64,000 nt of DNA from Gammaproteobacteria bacterium. GTDB lineage: Bacteria; Pseudomonadota; Gammaproteobacteria; Steroidobacterales; Woeseiaceae. The notes under the pieces were generated by a model. It was not told the DNA's origin. It saw nothing but the letters and a program-made list of their open reading frames with translations, and did not search any database. The translations under genes were made by a program, and so were the position numbers. Shown in pieces: positions 26,395 to 35,250 of this stretch. The stretch lies in assembly GCA_024640305.1 (NCBI GenBank), contig JAHEFG010000044.1, positions 1-64,000 on the forward strand. The letters run 5' to 3'. The first letter of the stretch is position 1, and every line of letters starts with the position of its first letter.

Positions 26395-27309
26395 TTAAGC
26401 GGGGCGAACAATCAGAATGTCGCAAGGCAGGTGGTCAAGCACCTGCTCGGCCGTACTGCCGAGTACACGTCTCTTGCGGCCCGTTCTGGCCCAGGCGCCC
26501 ATTATCACCAGGTCCGCATCGTATGCGCGGGCGAAGGTCGGCAAGATATCGCGGGTGCGCCCCGGCAACTGGTGCACGGCGTCGTCGGCAATGTCGTTTT
26601 CCCTGGCAAGATTGTCGAGTTCGTGCCGGTGCTTTTTGCGGATTTCCTGATCGAGCTTTTCCACCGGTAAGCGAACGGGCTTTATGGACAGCATCGCGTG
26701 GCTGCCAATTTCCACGAGTCGTTCATACGTATGCAAGAGCATCAGGTTTCCGCCGCACTTCTTCACCAGTGATTTGGCGGCGTCGACGATCAGCTGATCG
26801 ATCGAGTGGTACTTGTCTTTACGGTGCGTAGGGTCGACAGCAGCAATAATTACGGGTTTCTTATTCCATTCCCGCGACTTAACCAGCCACAGCGGTGCCG
26901 CCAGTTTGCGAATCAAGCGCCAATCAGTATAGGTAAACGTTGCGCGTTCAGCCCGGCTGTGGTGCGCTGTTCCCTTGACGACGAATCGCGGCTCGCAATC
27001 GAGTGCTCTTGCGACTATAGCGTCGGCAGCAGGGCGTTCATGTGTAATCGATGTTGTCACAGTGAGGTCGTCACCTGCGACCGAGTCGGCCAATTCCTGA
27101 AGGACGATTTCCTGGGCTTCGCGGATTCCGGCGGCCATTTGTTTAGACTCGTTTGAGACCATGTAACTGTCTCTGAGTACGCCGAGGGTTGGATCGCTCA
27201 AGACCAGTTCAAGGTCACATCCGTGTTGCTTCGCAATCCACGCGGCCCGATCAGTAACTTCCTGGGGGAAGGTGTCCATTTCTATGACGGCAAGGACCTT
27301 ATTGCTCAT
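26395..27309 (-). CDS. Tandem universal stress protein (UspE-like)
   Basis: 304 aa with two Usp domains. The second ends with the ATP-type signature (VIMGAWARTGRKRRVLGSTA, then DHLPCDILIVRP); the first has VVKGTAHHSR and PLWLVKSR at the matching places. Length and layout fit UspE. GGAGAG ribosome site ahead of the ATG. Cytoplasmic; convergent with the M28 gene, 15 bp apart. Confidence 0.9.
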   Translation of the reverse strand: MSNKVLAVIEMDTFPQEVTDRAAWIAKQHGCDLELVLSDPTLGVLRDSYMVSNESKQMAAGIREAQEIVLQELADSVAGDDLTVTTSITHERPAADAIVARALDCEPRFVVKGTAHHSRAERATFTYTDWRLIRKLAAPLWLVKSREWNKKPVIIAAVDPTHRKDKYHSIDQLIVDAAKSLVKKCGGNLMLLHTYERLVEIGSHAMLSIKPVRLPVEKLDQEIRKKHRHELDNLARENDIADDAVHQLPGRTRDILPTFARAYDADLVIMGAWARTGRKRRVLGSTAEQVLDHLPCDILIVRPA

Positions 27310-27393
27310 CTCACTCTCCGTTTTCGCCCAAACACAAAAACAAGCCCTCTGGGAGTGAGTTTATTCTTACCTGGAAATCGTCAATATCCGTAG

Positions 27394-27410
27394 GAAACAC
27401 TCGGTGTTTC
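27394..27410. other. 7-bp inverted repeat after the ExeA-like gene
   Basis: GAAACAC-TCG-GTGTTTC forms a tight hairpin 24 bp past the stop of the - strand ATPase gene. No T-run follows on either strand, so it may be a weak terminator or a protein-binding site. Confidence 0.35.
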
Positions 27411-27433
27411 GGTCAGTACCTAGCCGCAACGAA

Positions 27434-29689
27434 CTATGATTTTCGGAAGCGACCGAAGAAGCCTTTTTTCTCGCCGCCATCTTTCCCGCCCGCATCGTTT
27501 TCGACGACCAGACCCGCAGGTGGTCGGACGTTGAGCGCCTTCAGCGTTTGCGTGATAGATGTGTTGATCTGGTCTTCGATCGGTTCTGGTTTCTCCGAAG
27601 AATGCGTCGGCTCGTGCATTGCAGATTCCGCCATTACGATTGACTCAGCTGATGGCGGTACTGGTGGCGCCGCATTAGACGTTCCGTTCAATGCGCGAAC
27701 AGTGGCCAGGCGCTCCGACGCGCTTGCTTCAGGACCCGCAACGGGAACACTGGGCGGTGGCGTGGACTCGACACTGACAGCAGCCGTACTCTCAAAATCT
27801 GAATTGGACACAGCGGCGCTGGATTCTTCGTTGGCGAACTCGAGTTCATCATTTGCCGATGATTCAGCGGCGACCCGGTCGGCGATTTGCGCTGCGATAG
27901 CACTGAATTCTTCGCCAAACAGCGTCTCAGCCATCTTGTCGTCAACATCATTAATTGTTTTGGCTCGGGCAATGTTTTCAGCAATTTCCTCGAGTTCCGC
28001 GTTGTCTTTCGTTGGCTCCTGAGCAGGTTCTTGCGCTTCGACTGCGGCTGGCTCAACGGCAGCGACGGTGGGCTCGGGTGCCGCTTCCGCGGCGGGCTTG
28101 GGTGCATGGACTAAGGGCGGGGTCATTATGGGCATGGGCTTCGCTGGTTTCTCAGCTGCCAGCTCCTCGGCTTCCTCGTCCGATTTCTTGAGAAGCTCCG
28201 CCGCCTCTTCTATCTTGGCTTCGATTTGTTTATCAAGGGTTATCTCCGGAACAAGCTCAGGAATGTCTGCCGATTCGGGTGCCGCCGAAACTCCTTCTTC
28301 GGGTTCCGGTTCTACGCCTTGTGCGATTGCCATTGCATGTTCAAGAGCGTCCAGGTCAGGTCGCAGTTCCGCCAGCGTTGGATCACGTTCCCAGGCTGGT
28401 ACGTCTTGCTTCGGTTCTTCTGGTTCTTCTGGTTCTGCCGCGCGTGCCATTGCCGGCGCCAGGATGGCGAGATTCGGTAGCGTGTCTTGAATCAGTTCGG
28501 GGATTGCGTCCTCGTCATCGTCCGCATCGACGTTAAGCTCAGCAACCGGTTCTGCTTCCACGGGCACTGATTCGGACGCAGGTTCGGGTTCGGGGGGCAG
28601 CTCAGCTAGTGACTCGGCTTCGGCTACCGGTTCTGGCTCGGGTGCGGGTTCGACTACGGCAGGCGGTTCGACCATTGACGCGGTTTCGGCTACCGGTTCT
28701 GGCTCGGGTGCGGGCTCGACTACGGCAGGCGGTTCGACCATTGACTGGGCTTCGGCCACCGGCTCTGGCTCGTGTGCGGGCTCTGGCTCGTGTGCGGTCT
28801 CAACCACGGCAGGTGGCTCGACCATTGATTCGGCTTCAGCTACCGGTTCTGGTTCGATAGCTACTGCAACAGGCGTTTCTTTGACATCAAGCCCGTACTC
28901 AGTCGTAGCAACAGTCCTTAGTAACTCGGTCGTCACGCGCTCTTGTTTGGCGTCCATTGCCGATGTGAGCGCGGATTCCACAAGGTTATTGGCGACTCTG
29001 ACGATGCCACCGCTCAGGGCATAGACGAGTTCAGCTGAACCCTGCTCAAACACCGCATCAAATTCATTGCCGGCCAGGCGGAAACAATGATTGAGATATC
29101 CGTGCAATTCGTTTGAGCTCAATGGTTGAACTGACATTCGAAGCCGCAAACGCTGCTTCAGGCGTGACAATTCAGGCGCGTCCAGCAGTGTCTGGATTTG
29201 CTCGCCCATGAGGACAATATTCGCGCCTTCTGAGACGCCCGCGTCAGTCGCTGTGAGCGCCTCCAGTTCAGCCAGGGCCTGGACACCTATGCGTGGTGCA
29301 TCCTCAACGACGATCACCACGCGAGTGTTGTTTTTCGATTGCTCCTGCAGCAGTCGTCTGAATTTTGTGAACCGTTGCACCGTACCCACAGGCATTGGAT
29401 TAGCACCCATCTCGTCGAGCAGCAGTTCGAGCACTTCATCGTGCTCGAGATGAATGCGGCCAAGCGTTACAATCAAGCGTTTTTCGCCGACAGCATTAAC
29501 GGCTCTGTTGACGATAGTCGTTTTGCCAGACCCGATGGGTCCGCTGACAGCGCCTATCGCATCCGGAGTGGAAAGTGCCTTCTTGAGGCCGGCCATTGTC
29601 GTTGCCGTTTGCGGGCCAACGAAGACATCGTTACCGGATGCCAGGGCACGGAAGGGTCGCTTTTTCAGGCCAAAGTAGGTTTCGTACAT
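27434..29689 (-). CDS. ExeA/GspA-like AAA ATPase with long acidic repeat tail
   Basis: 751 aa. Residues 1-270 are an ExeA-type AAA+ domain: start MYETYFGLKKRPFRALA, Walker A GPIGSGKTT at 50-58, Walker B VVIVVEDAP, then LRLRMSVQPLSSNELHGYLN. These ATPases act in secretin assembly or polysaccharide/secretion systems. Residues ~285-380 are a 22-residue repeat (EPEPVAEAxSMVEPPAVVEP) and the rest is acidic, Ala/Pro/Glu-rich and likely disordered, ending in a short basic Phe-rich segment (KKGFFGRFRKS). No membrane helix, unlike GspA. No secretion genes are next to it, so its partner is not visible. Confidence 0.8.
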   Translation of the reverse strand: MYETYFGLKKRPFRALASGNDVFVGPQTATTMAGLKKALSTPDAIGAVSGPIGSGKTTIVNRAVNAVGEKRLIVTLGRIHLEHDEVLELLLDEMGANPMPVGTVQRFTKFRRLLQEQSKNNTRVVIVVEDAPRIGVQALAELEALTATDAGVSEGANIVLMGEQIQTLLDAPELSRLKQRLRLRMSVQPLSSNELHGYLNHCFRLAGNEFDAVFEQGSAELVYALSGGIVRVANNLVESALTSAMDAKQERVTTELLRTVATTEYGLDVKETPVAVAIEPEPVAEAESMVEPPAVVETAHEPEPAHEPEPVAEAQSMVEPPAVVEPAPEPEPVAETASMVEPPAVVEPAPEPEPVAEAESLAELPPEPEPASESVPVEAEPVAELNVDADDDEDAIPELIQDTLPNLAILAPAMARAAEPEEPEEPKQDVPAWERDPTLAELRPDLDALEHAMAIAQGVEPEPEEGVSAAPESADIPELVPEITLDKQIEAKIEEAAELLKKSDEEAEELAAEKPAKPMPIMTPPLVHAPKPAAEAAPEPTVAAVEPAAVEAQEPAQEPTKDNAELEEIAENIARAKTINDVDDKMAETLFGEEFSAIAAQIADRVAAESSANDELEFANEESSAAVSNSDFESTAAVSVESTPPPSVPVAGPEASASERLATVRALNGTSNAAPPVPPSAESIVMAESAMHEPTHSSEKPEPIEDQINTSITQTLKALNVRPPAGLVVENDAGGKDGGEKKGFFGRFRKS
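28606..28858. repeat. 66-bp tandem repeat inside the ExeA-like gene
   Basis: About 3.8 copies of a 66-bp unit coding 22 residues. The marker ACCGG recurs at 66-bp steps (around 28624, 28690, 28756) and then after 84 bp, because copy 3 contains an extra 18-bp duplication. In-frame units imply length change without loss of function. Confidence 0.85.
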
Positions 29690-29918
29690 GTCGGTCCGAT
29701 TCGCAATGGCTGTGTCACACCATGTGTACAGTCCTGTTGAAAAAGCAGTTTGGAGCCAAAAAGGTCTTATTTCATGGAGTTAAGTCACAAAAAGAGGCAT
29801 TCGCCTTGTATTGCCGTGTGAGCCCAGAAAACCCGGAAATTATGAACAAAAGGGTGTTTTTTTACTCAAATCACCCCAAAATACGCATCCTTTCTATTTG
29901 CAGCCCGGAAATCACCTG

Positions 29919-31094
29919 ATGAAGCCTGTTTATCGCAAGTTTCTCCTCATCCCCATCATCTTTGTAGTCGCAGGCCTGGCGACATTCGGGTTGTCGAAAA
30001 TGAAGCCGGAAGCACCCAAGCAGGACGCGGAGAACCTTGATTTGCTGGTTGAGGTCATCGAACTGGAGGCTTCGACTCAAAATTTTGCGATTCGTAGCCA
30101 AGGTACCGTGCGGCCACGGACTCAGACTATTCTGAGCGCCGAGGTATCAGGCTCGGTTATTAGCATCTCTCCCAAGCTCATCGCAGGCGGAGTATTTGCG
30201 AAAGACGAAGTACTCATGCGCATCGACCCGACCAACTACACGGTCGCGGTGGACAGGGCCGAGGCCTTGCTCGCACAGCGACAGATCGAGTTCGATGGCG
30301 CCACCAAGCTGCGCAGCCAGGGTTACAGGGCTGAGTCAGAATATGCGTCAGCCGCAGCGGCACTTGCCGCCGCACGGGCGGACGTCGTTGCCGCCCGCAG
30401 GAACCTCGAGCGAACCTATATCCGCTTACCCTACGAAGGCATGGTGCTGAGCAAAGAGTCGGATCTCGGTCAGTTTGTGAATCCCGGTACGAGGCTGGGA
30501 GTCACGTTCGCAACGGATTACGCTGAGGTTCGTCTGCCATTGACCGATCAGGACCTGGCGTTTGTCGAGATACCTGACCCGAGGGAGGTAACTCGCTCAG
30601 GGGGAGCCGATGGGCCACTGGTTAAGCTGACAGCAATACAAAAAGGCAAGCGGACCGAGTGGGATGCGCAAATCGTGCGCTCGGAAGGTGTCGTGGACGA
30701 GAAGAGCCGCGTGACTTACGCCGTGGCGCGAATCGTAGATCCGTATCGCCTGCACAGCTCGGGCCCGTCGTTGCCCATCGGAACATTTGTTGCTGCCAGT
30801 ATTGCGGGATCAAAAGCGGTCGACGTAATTGCGGTACCACGCGGAGCACTTCGTGGTGCAGATCAGGTACTGGTCGTAAACGACGACAATGAAATCGAAA
30901 TACGTACAGTCGACATACTTCGAACCGATTCAAAGTTTGCGTATTTGCGTGGTGGTGTTAGCGCCGGCGAGCGTATTACGACGACAGCTATCGAAGCGCC
31001 GACCAATGGCATGGCTGTAAGGACGGAAGCCGAAGACAGCGCTGATGATTCACCTGGCGATGCACAAGTCGCATCGCAAGACTCGGAGGAGTAG
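29919..31094 (+). CDS. RND efflux periplasmic adaptor
   Basis: 391 aa from the ATG at 29919 (MKPVYRKFLLIPIIFVVAGL), chosen because it begins with a proper N-terminal anchor; upstream sequence in the same frame is non-coding in character. Lipoyl half-motifs around residues 60-95 (TQTILSAEVSGSVISI) and ~165 (TYIRLPYEGMVLSKESDLGQ), a helical hairpin between, then barrel domains. Ends 3 nt before the pump gene, so it is its partner (MFP-RND pair). Substrate unknown. Confidence 0.92.
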   Translation: MKPVYRKFLLIPIIFVVAGLATFGLSKMKPEAPKQDAENLDLLVEVIELEASTQNFAIRSQGTVRPRTQTILSAEVSGSVISISPKLIAGGVFAKDEVLMRIDPTNYTVAVDRAEALLAQRQIEFDGATKLRSQGYRAESEYASAAAALAAARADVVAARRNLERTYIRLPYEGMVLSKESDLGQFVNPGTRLGVTFATDYAEVRLPLTDQDLAFVEIPDPREVTRSGGADGPLVKLTAIQKGKRTEWDAQIVRSEGVVDEKSRVTYAVARIVDPYRLHSSGPSLPIGTFVAASIAGSKAVDVIAVPRGALRGADQVLVVNDDNEIEIRTVDILRTDSKFAYLRGGVSAGERITTTAIEAPTNGMAVRTEAEDSADDSPGDAQVASQDSEE

Positions 31095-31097
31095 GCA

Positions 31098-34000
31098 GTG
31101 CGAATCCGTACCGAAACCAGCGAAAAAGGTCTGATTGCCTGGTTCGCTAGTAACAACGTGGCCGCAAATTTATTGATGTTCTTCATCATTGTGGCCGGCC
31201 TGATCTCAGCGGTCACCATCCGCAAACAAACAACACCGGATTTCGAATTAAATCTGATCCAGGTTCAGATTCCATACCTTGGAGCGGCGCCACAGGAAGT
31301 TGAAGAAGGTGTCGTCATCAAGGTGGAAGAGTCTATTCAGGACATTCAGGGCATTGTGGAAATTCGCTCGGATGCACGGGACGGATTTGGTTCGATAACA
31401 ATCGAAGTATCGCAAAGTGCCGATATCAATGAGGTCCTGACGGAAGTAAAGACCAGGGTTGATGCAATTTCGACCTTCCCGGGGCTGGCTGAGAAACCGG
31501 TGATTTTCAAAGTGGAGCCTGGGACGCCGGTAATTTTCGTGACCATACACGGTGATTTGGACGAGCATTCCCGCAAGCTTTTTGCACAGCAGGTGCGCGA
31601 TGACTTATTGACAATGCCCGAGATCAGCCAGGTCGATTTTTATGGTGACCGGGCGTTCGAGATCAGCATTGAAGTGTCCGAACACGTATTGCAGCAGTAC
31701 GGCCTGACTATGTCAGAAATTTCGGCGGCAATTCGCGCCTCCTCAGTAGACATGCCAGGCGGCACGATCAAAGCGGAGGGCGGAGACATTCTGTTGCGTA
31801 CCGAGGGCCAGGTCTATACAGGCCGGGAATATTCCGATCTCGTGTTGCGTACTTTTGCGGACGGAACGCGACTGACTCTTGGTGATATTGCGAGGATTGA
31901 TGACGGCTTCGTCGAGTCCGATAGATTTGGCCGCTTTGATGGTGATCCATCGGCGACGTTGAATGTGGCGGCAACTGGCCAGCAAAACGAATTGAAAACA
32001 GCCGCGGCAGTAAAGCGTTACGTTGAAGACAAGAAGAAGACGCTACCTGCAGGTGTGGAAATGGATCTGTGGGTTGACCGCTCTCATTACCTCAGCGGAC
32101 GACTACAAACAATGACCAAGAATATGTGGCAGGGAGCGCTGCTGGTCTTTTTGCTGCTGTCGTTATTCTTGCGCATGAAGGTCGCGGGCTGGGTCATCAT
32201 CGGAATCCCCATTACATTCCTCGGGACGCTGTTTCTGATGCCATATAGCCCGTGGCCGGTAACGATCAACATGATCAGCTTGTTCGGCTTCATTATTGTG
32301 CTCGGCATCGTTGTTGATGACGCCATAATTATCGGCGAAAGCGTCTACACCAAAATCCGGGAGGACGGGCACAACATAGACAACGTTGTGAAAGGTGCCA
32401 AGAGGGTCGCCGTGCCAGCGACATTTGGTGTCCTGACAACAATTGCTGCGTTTGCACCGATGTTGTTTATTGGCGGAGTGGTGGGCCCATTCTTCGAAGC
32501 CTTGTCCATGGTTGTCGTGTTGTGCCTGATGTTCTCGCTGGTCGAGTCCAAGTTGATACTGCCGGCACATCTGGTGCACGCGAAAATCGAACCGGTCGAC
32601 GAGGACGACTTGTTCAACCCGCAACGCGATATCGGTTTTCTTGAGTCTATTTCACGGTTTTTCCAGAAGATTCAGCGACATACGCAGCATGGTTTACATC
32701 GGTTGATCTACAACATGTATAAACCAGCGCTCGAAAAGGTCATTGAAAATCGTGGCGTTACCGTAGCGATATTTCTCGCGTTCCTTGTAGTGACATTTGG
32801 CCTGATGAACAGTGGCATTGTCCGATTTGTGCTGTTCCCGGAAGTGCCAGGCGATTTCATTCGCATGCAACTGCAAATGGAAAATGGCACGTCACCTGAA
32901 GTTCGCAACGCGGCGGTGAGGCAGATAGAAACTGCGCTCCTTGACTTGAACGAAGAGTACATTCGCGAAAACCCCGACATAGAACCAATGATCTCCCACC
33001 TCGGATCGTTCTCCCAGGGCGACACTGGTGCGATAGCGTTTGCCGAAATGCCGATGGTTGACGACCGCGCTATGAACTACGCCGATGTCAGCAAGATGTG
33101 GCGCGAGCGGGTTGGGGAAATCGCAGGAGTTAAGGAACTGACCTTTGAGGACGGCGACGGATTCGGCGGCGGTGCTGCGTTGAGCTTTCGTCTCAGCGGT
33201 GACAACTACCAATCCCTGGAGCGCGCTGCCAGCGAACTTGAGGGCAAGCTGACTGAATACGACGGAGTTTTTGATATACGCAATTCGTCGAGTAGCGGCG
33301 GCCAGGAAATCAGGCTTTCCATTAAACCCGAAGCAGAAGCTCTGGGTTTGACAATGGCGTCGCTTGGCCGACAGGTTCGACAGGCATTTTACGGCGAGGA
33401 AGCTCAACGCATTCAACGTGGCAAGGATGAATTGAAAGTCATGGTGCGTTACCCACGAGATGAAAGGCGTTCTATCGCGGATCTCGAAAATATGCGGATT
33501 CGCACGCCTGGCGGTGACGAAGTTCCATTCGTGTCGGTAGCCGACGTTTCCTTCGGTACCAGTTATTCGACAATTACACGACTTAATCGCTCGAGGACTA
33601 TTACTGTATCGGCCGATATCGATTCCGAGGTTGCTGAGCCTGGCAAGATCGTCAAGGAAGTTACTGAGGAATTCGTTCCAGGTTTGTTAGCGCGTCATCC
33701 AGGAGTAAGTTACGGCCTTGAAGGAGCCAGCCAGGAGGAGCAGGACTTCATTCGCAACCTTAGCGTTGCTTCGATAGCCGCGCTGTTCCTGATTTACGCA
33801 TTGATTGCGATTCCGCTGCATTCCTATGGCCAACCGCTGGTCATCATGGCTGTAATTCCCTTCGGTCTCATCGGTGCTGTTATTGGCCACTTGATCATGG
33901 GAATGGCCATAAGCATGTTTTCACTTTTCGGCTTAGTGGCCCTTGCCGGCGTTGTTGTTAACGACAGCCTGGTAATGGTCGATTTTGTCAACAAAGCCCG

Positions 34001-34310
34001 GCAAGAGGGTGTTCCGCTCAAAGAGGCCGTCGTCAATTCCGGCATGCAGCGTTTTCGAGCAATCATGCTCACGTCGTTGACGACAGCGGCCGGTTTGATG
34101 CCGATCATTCTGGAAACCAGCGTGCAGGCGCAGTACATGATTCCAATGGCGGTCTCGCTGAGCTTCGGCATTTTATTTGCAACCGCAATCACTTTGTTCC
34201 TGATTCCCGCTTTGTACTTGCTGCAGATAGATGGGTTCGCTCGCACCAGGAAGATTGTGCAATGGTTCTTCCCACCACGAGAAACTACAGAAGCATCTGA
34301 AAACGCTTGA
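31098..34310 (+). CDS. RND family efflux pump
   Basis: 1070 aa, GTG start after an AGGAG site. AcrB/HAE-type layout: N-terminal helix, porter domain, helices TM2-6 with FGFIIVLGIVVDDAIIIGES (the proton-relay Asp pair), second porter domain, TM8-12 with LFGLVALAGVVVNDSLVMVD. The periplasmic loops are those of the heavy-metal/hydrophobe efflux branch more than of metal pumps. Outer-membrane channel not adjacent. Drug, bile-like or lipid substrates are all possible. Confidence 0.93.
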   Translation: MRIRTETSEKGLIAWFASNNVAANLLMFFIIVAGLISAVTIRKQTTPDFELNLIQVQIPYLGAAPQEVEEGVVIKVEESIQDIQGIVEIRSDARDGFGSITIEVSQSADINEVLTEVKTRVDAISTFPGLAEKPVIFKVEPGTPVIFVTIHGDLDEHSRKLFAQQVRDDLLTMPEISQVDFYGDRAFEISIEVSEHVLQQYGLTMSEISAAIRASSVDMPGGTIKAEGGDILLRTEGQVYTGREYSDLVLRTFADGTRLTLGDIARIDDGFVESDRFGRFDGDPSATLNVAATGQQNELKTAAAVKRYVEDKKKTLPAGVEMDLWVDRSHYLSGRLQTMTKNMWQGALLVFLLLSLFLRMKVAGWVIIGIPITFLGTLFLMPYSPWPVTINMISLFGFIIVLGIVVDDAIIIGESVYTKIREDGHNIDNVVKGAKRVAVPATFGVLTTIAAFAPMLFIGGVVGPFFEALSMVVVLCLMFSLVESKLILPAHLVHAKIEPVDEDDLFNPQRDIGFLESISRFFQKIQRHTQHGLHRLIYNMYKPALEKVIENRGVTVAIFLAFLVVTFGLMNSGIVRFVLFPEVPGDFIRMQLQMENGTSPEVRNAAVRQIETALLDLNEEYIRENPDIEPMISHLGSFSQGDTGAIAFAEMPMVDDRAMNYADVSKMWRERVGEIAGVKELTFEDGDGFGGGAALSFRLSGDNYQSLERAASELEGKLTEYDGVFDIRNSSSSGGQEIRLSIKPEAEALGLTMASLGRQVRQAFYGEEAQRIQRGKDELKVMVRYPRDERRSIADLENMRIRTPGGDEVPFVSVADVSFGTSYSTITRLNRSRTITVSADIDSEVAEPGKIVKEVTEEFVPGLLARHPGVSYGLEGASQEEQDFIRNLSVASIAALFLIYALIAIPLHSYGQPLVIMAVIPFGLIGAVIGHLIMGMAISMFSLFGLVALAGVVVNDSLVMVDFVNKARQEGVPLKEAVVNSGMQRFRAIMLTSLTTAAGLMPIILETSVQAQYMIPMAVSLSFGILFATAITLFLIPALYLLQIDGFARTRKIVQWFFPPRETTEASENA

Positions 34311-35218
34311 GCGCGGATCCTACAGAAGCTAAAGATGATACCCGTGATGGTGTCATTGCGGCGCTGATCTGCTACCTGATCTGGGGGCTGTTGCCCATTT
34401 ATTTTGTCGTCGTTAGTGCGGTTGCGCCGTTGGAAGTGCTGTTGCATCGTATCGTATGGGCAGTTCCTTTCGGCGCCATAATTATTTTCTCGCGCCGCCA
34501 GTGGCCTGAGGTTAGAAGGGCGCTAACGCACCGCGCCATGCTTTCCTGGCTTGCCGTTGCAGCCATGTTCATCGCTATAAACTGGTACGTGTATATCTAC
34601 GCGATTGAAAATAAGCAGATCTTTCAGGGTAGCCTTGGCTATTACATCAATCCGCTGGTCTATGTATTAATAGGCGTCGTGTTTCTGGGCGAGAGACTTC
34701 GCACGTTGCAGACTGCGGCGGTTATTATTGCGACGATCGGTGTTCTGGTGTTGACGTTCAGTGGTGGTCAGTTCCCAACGATTGCTTTGACACTGGCGTT
34801 CTCATTCAGCGTTTACGGTGTCATTCGCAAACGCATCGTCATTGGCGCGATGCCTGGTTTGTTCGTAGAGACTATATTGCTCCTGCCAATCGCTGCCGCA
34901 TGGCTGGGTTGGATGATCTACTCCGGCCAGGCTGCGTTCGCGTCAAAAGGTGTTGGCATCGCAACATTGTTGGTTTTCGCAGGCCCAATCACGGTGGTAC
35001 CACTTCTATTCTTCTCGATTGCAGCGCGCCGTCTGCCGCTGTCCACGATAGGGTTCATGCAATTCCTGGCACCGACTTTGCAATTCTGTGTGGGCCTTTA
35101 TTACGGCGAGCATCTAAGCACCGCGCACATTATCTGTTTCGCTTGTATTTGGGCCGCGGTTGTTCTCTTTAGCACCGATGCGTTGCGGGTGGGCAAAAAA
35201 AAGCTCCGGCCAGCTTAG
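34307..35218 (+). CDS. rarD: RarD-type EamA transporter
   Basis: 303 aa, ten membrane helices of two EamA halves. The RarD signature is visible near the start (AALICYLIWGLLPIYF; VLLHRIVWAVPF) and NWYVYIYAIENKQIFQGSLG around residue 90. TTG start overlapping the RND pump stop by 4 nt; no other start fits. The C-terminal codons form part of a terminator hairpin. RarD is linked to drug/metabolite export; real substrate not established. Confidence 0.88.
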   Translation: MSADPTEAKDDTRDGVIAALICYLIWGLLPIYFVVVSAVAPLEVLLHRIVWAVPFGAIIIFSRRQWPEVRRALTHRAMLSWLAVAAMFIAINWYVYIYAIENKQIFQGSLGYYINPLVYVLIGVVFLGERLRTLQTAAVIIATIGVLVLTFSGGQFPTIALTLAFSFSVYGVIRKRIVIGAMPGLFVETILLLPIAAAWLGWMIYSGQAAFASKGVGIATLLVFAGPITVVPLLFFSIAARRLPLSTIGFMQFLAPTLQFCVGLYYGEHLSTAHIICFACIWAAVVLFSTDALRVGKKKLRPA

Positions 35219-35230
35219 CTTGCCGGAGCT
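35202..35230. terminator. Bidirectional intrinsic terminator between rarD and fusA
   Basis: AGCTCCGGC and GCCGGAGCT form a 9-bp GC-rich stem with an 11-nt loop. On the - strand it is followed by eight Ts, ideal for ending fusA transcription; on the + strand it is followed by CTTAG. It overlaps the last codons of rarD. Confidence 0.85.
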
Positions 35231-35250
35231 CTTAGCGGTTGCTACCGCTC

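Noticed and set aside
27531-28490. Long + strand open frames opposite the ExeA-like ATPase gene
   Set aside because: They are Ser/Ala- or Arg/Leu-rich low-complexity mirrors of the repeat-coding strand, with no ribosome sites or domains.
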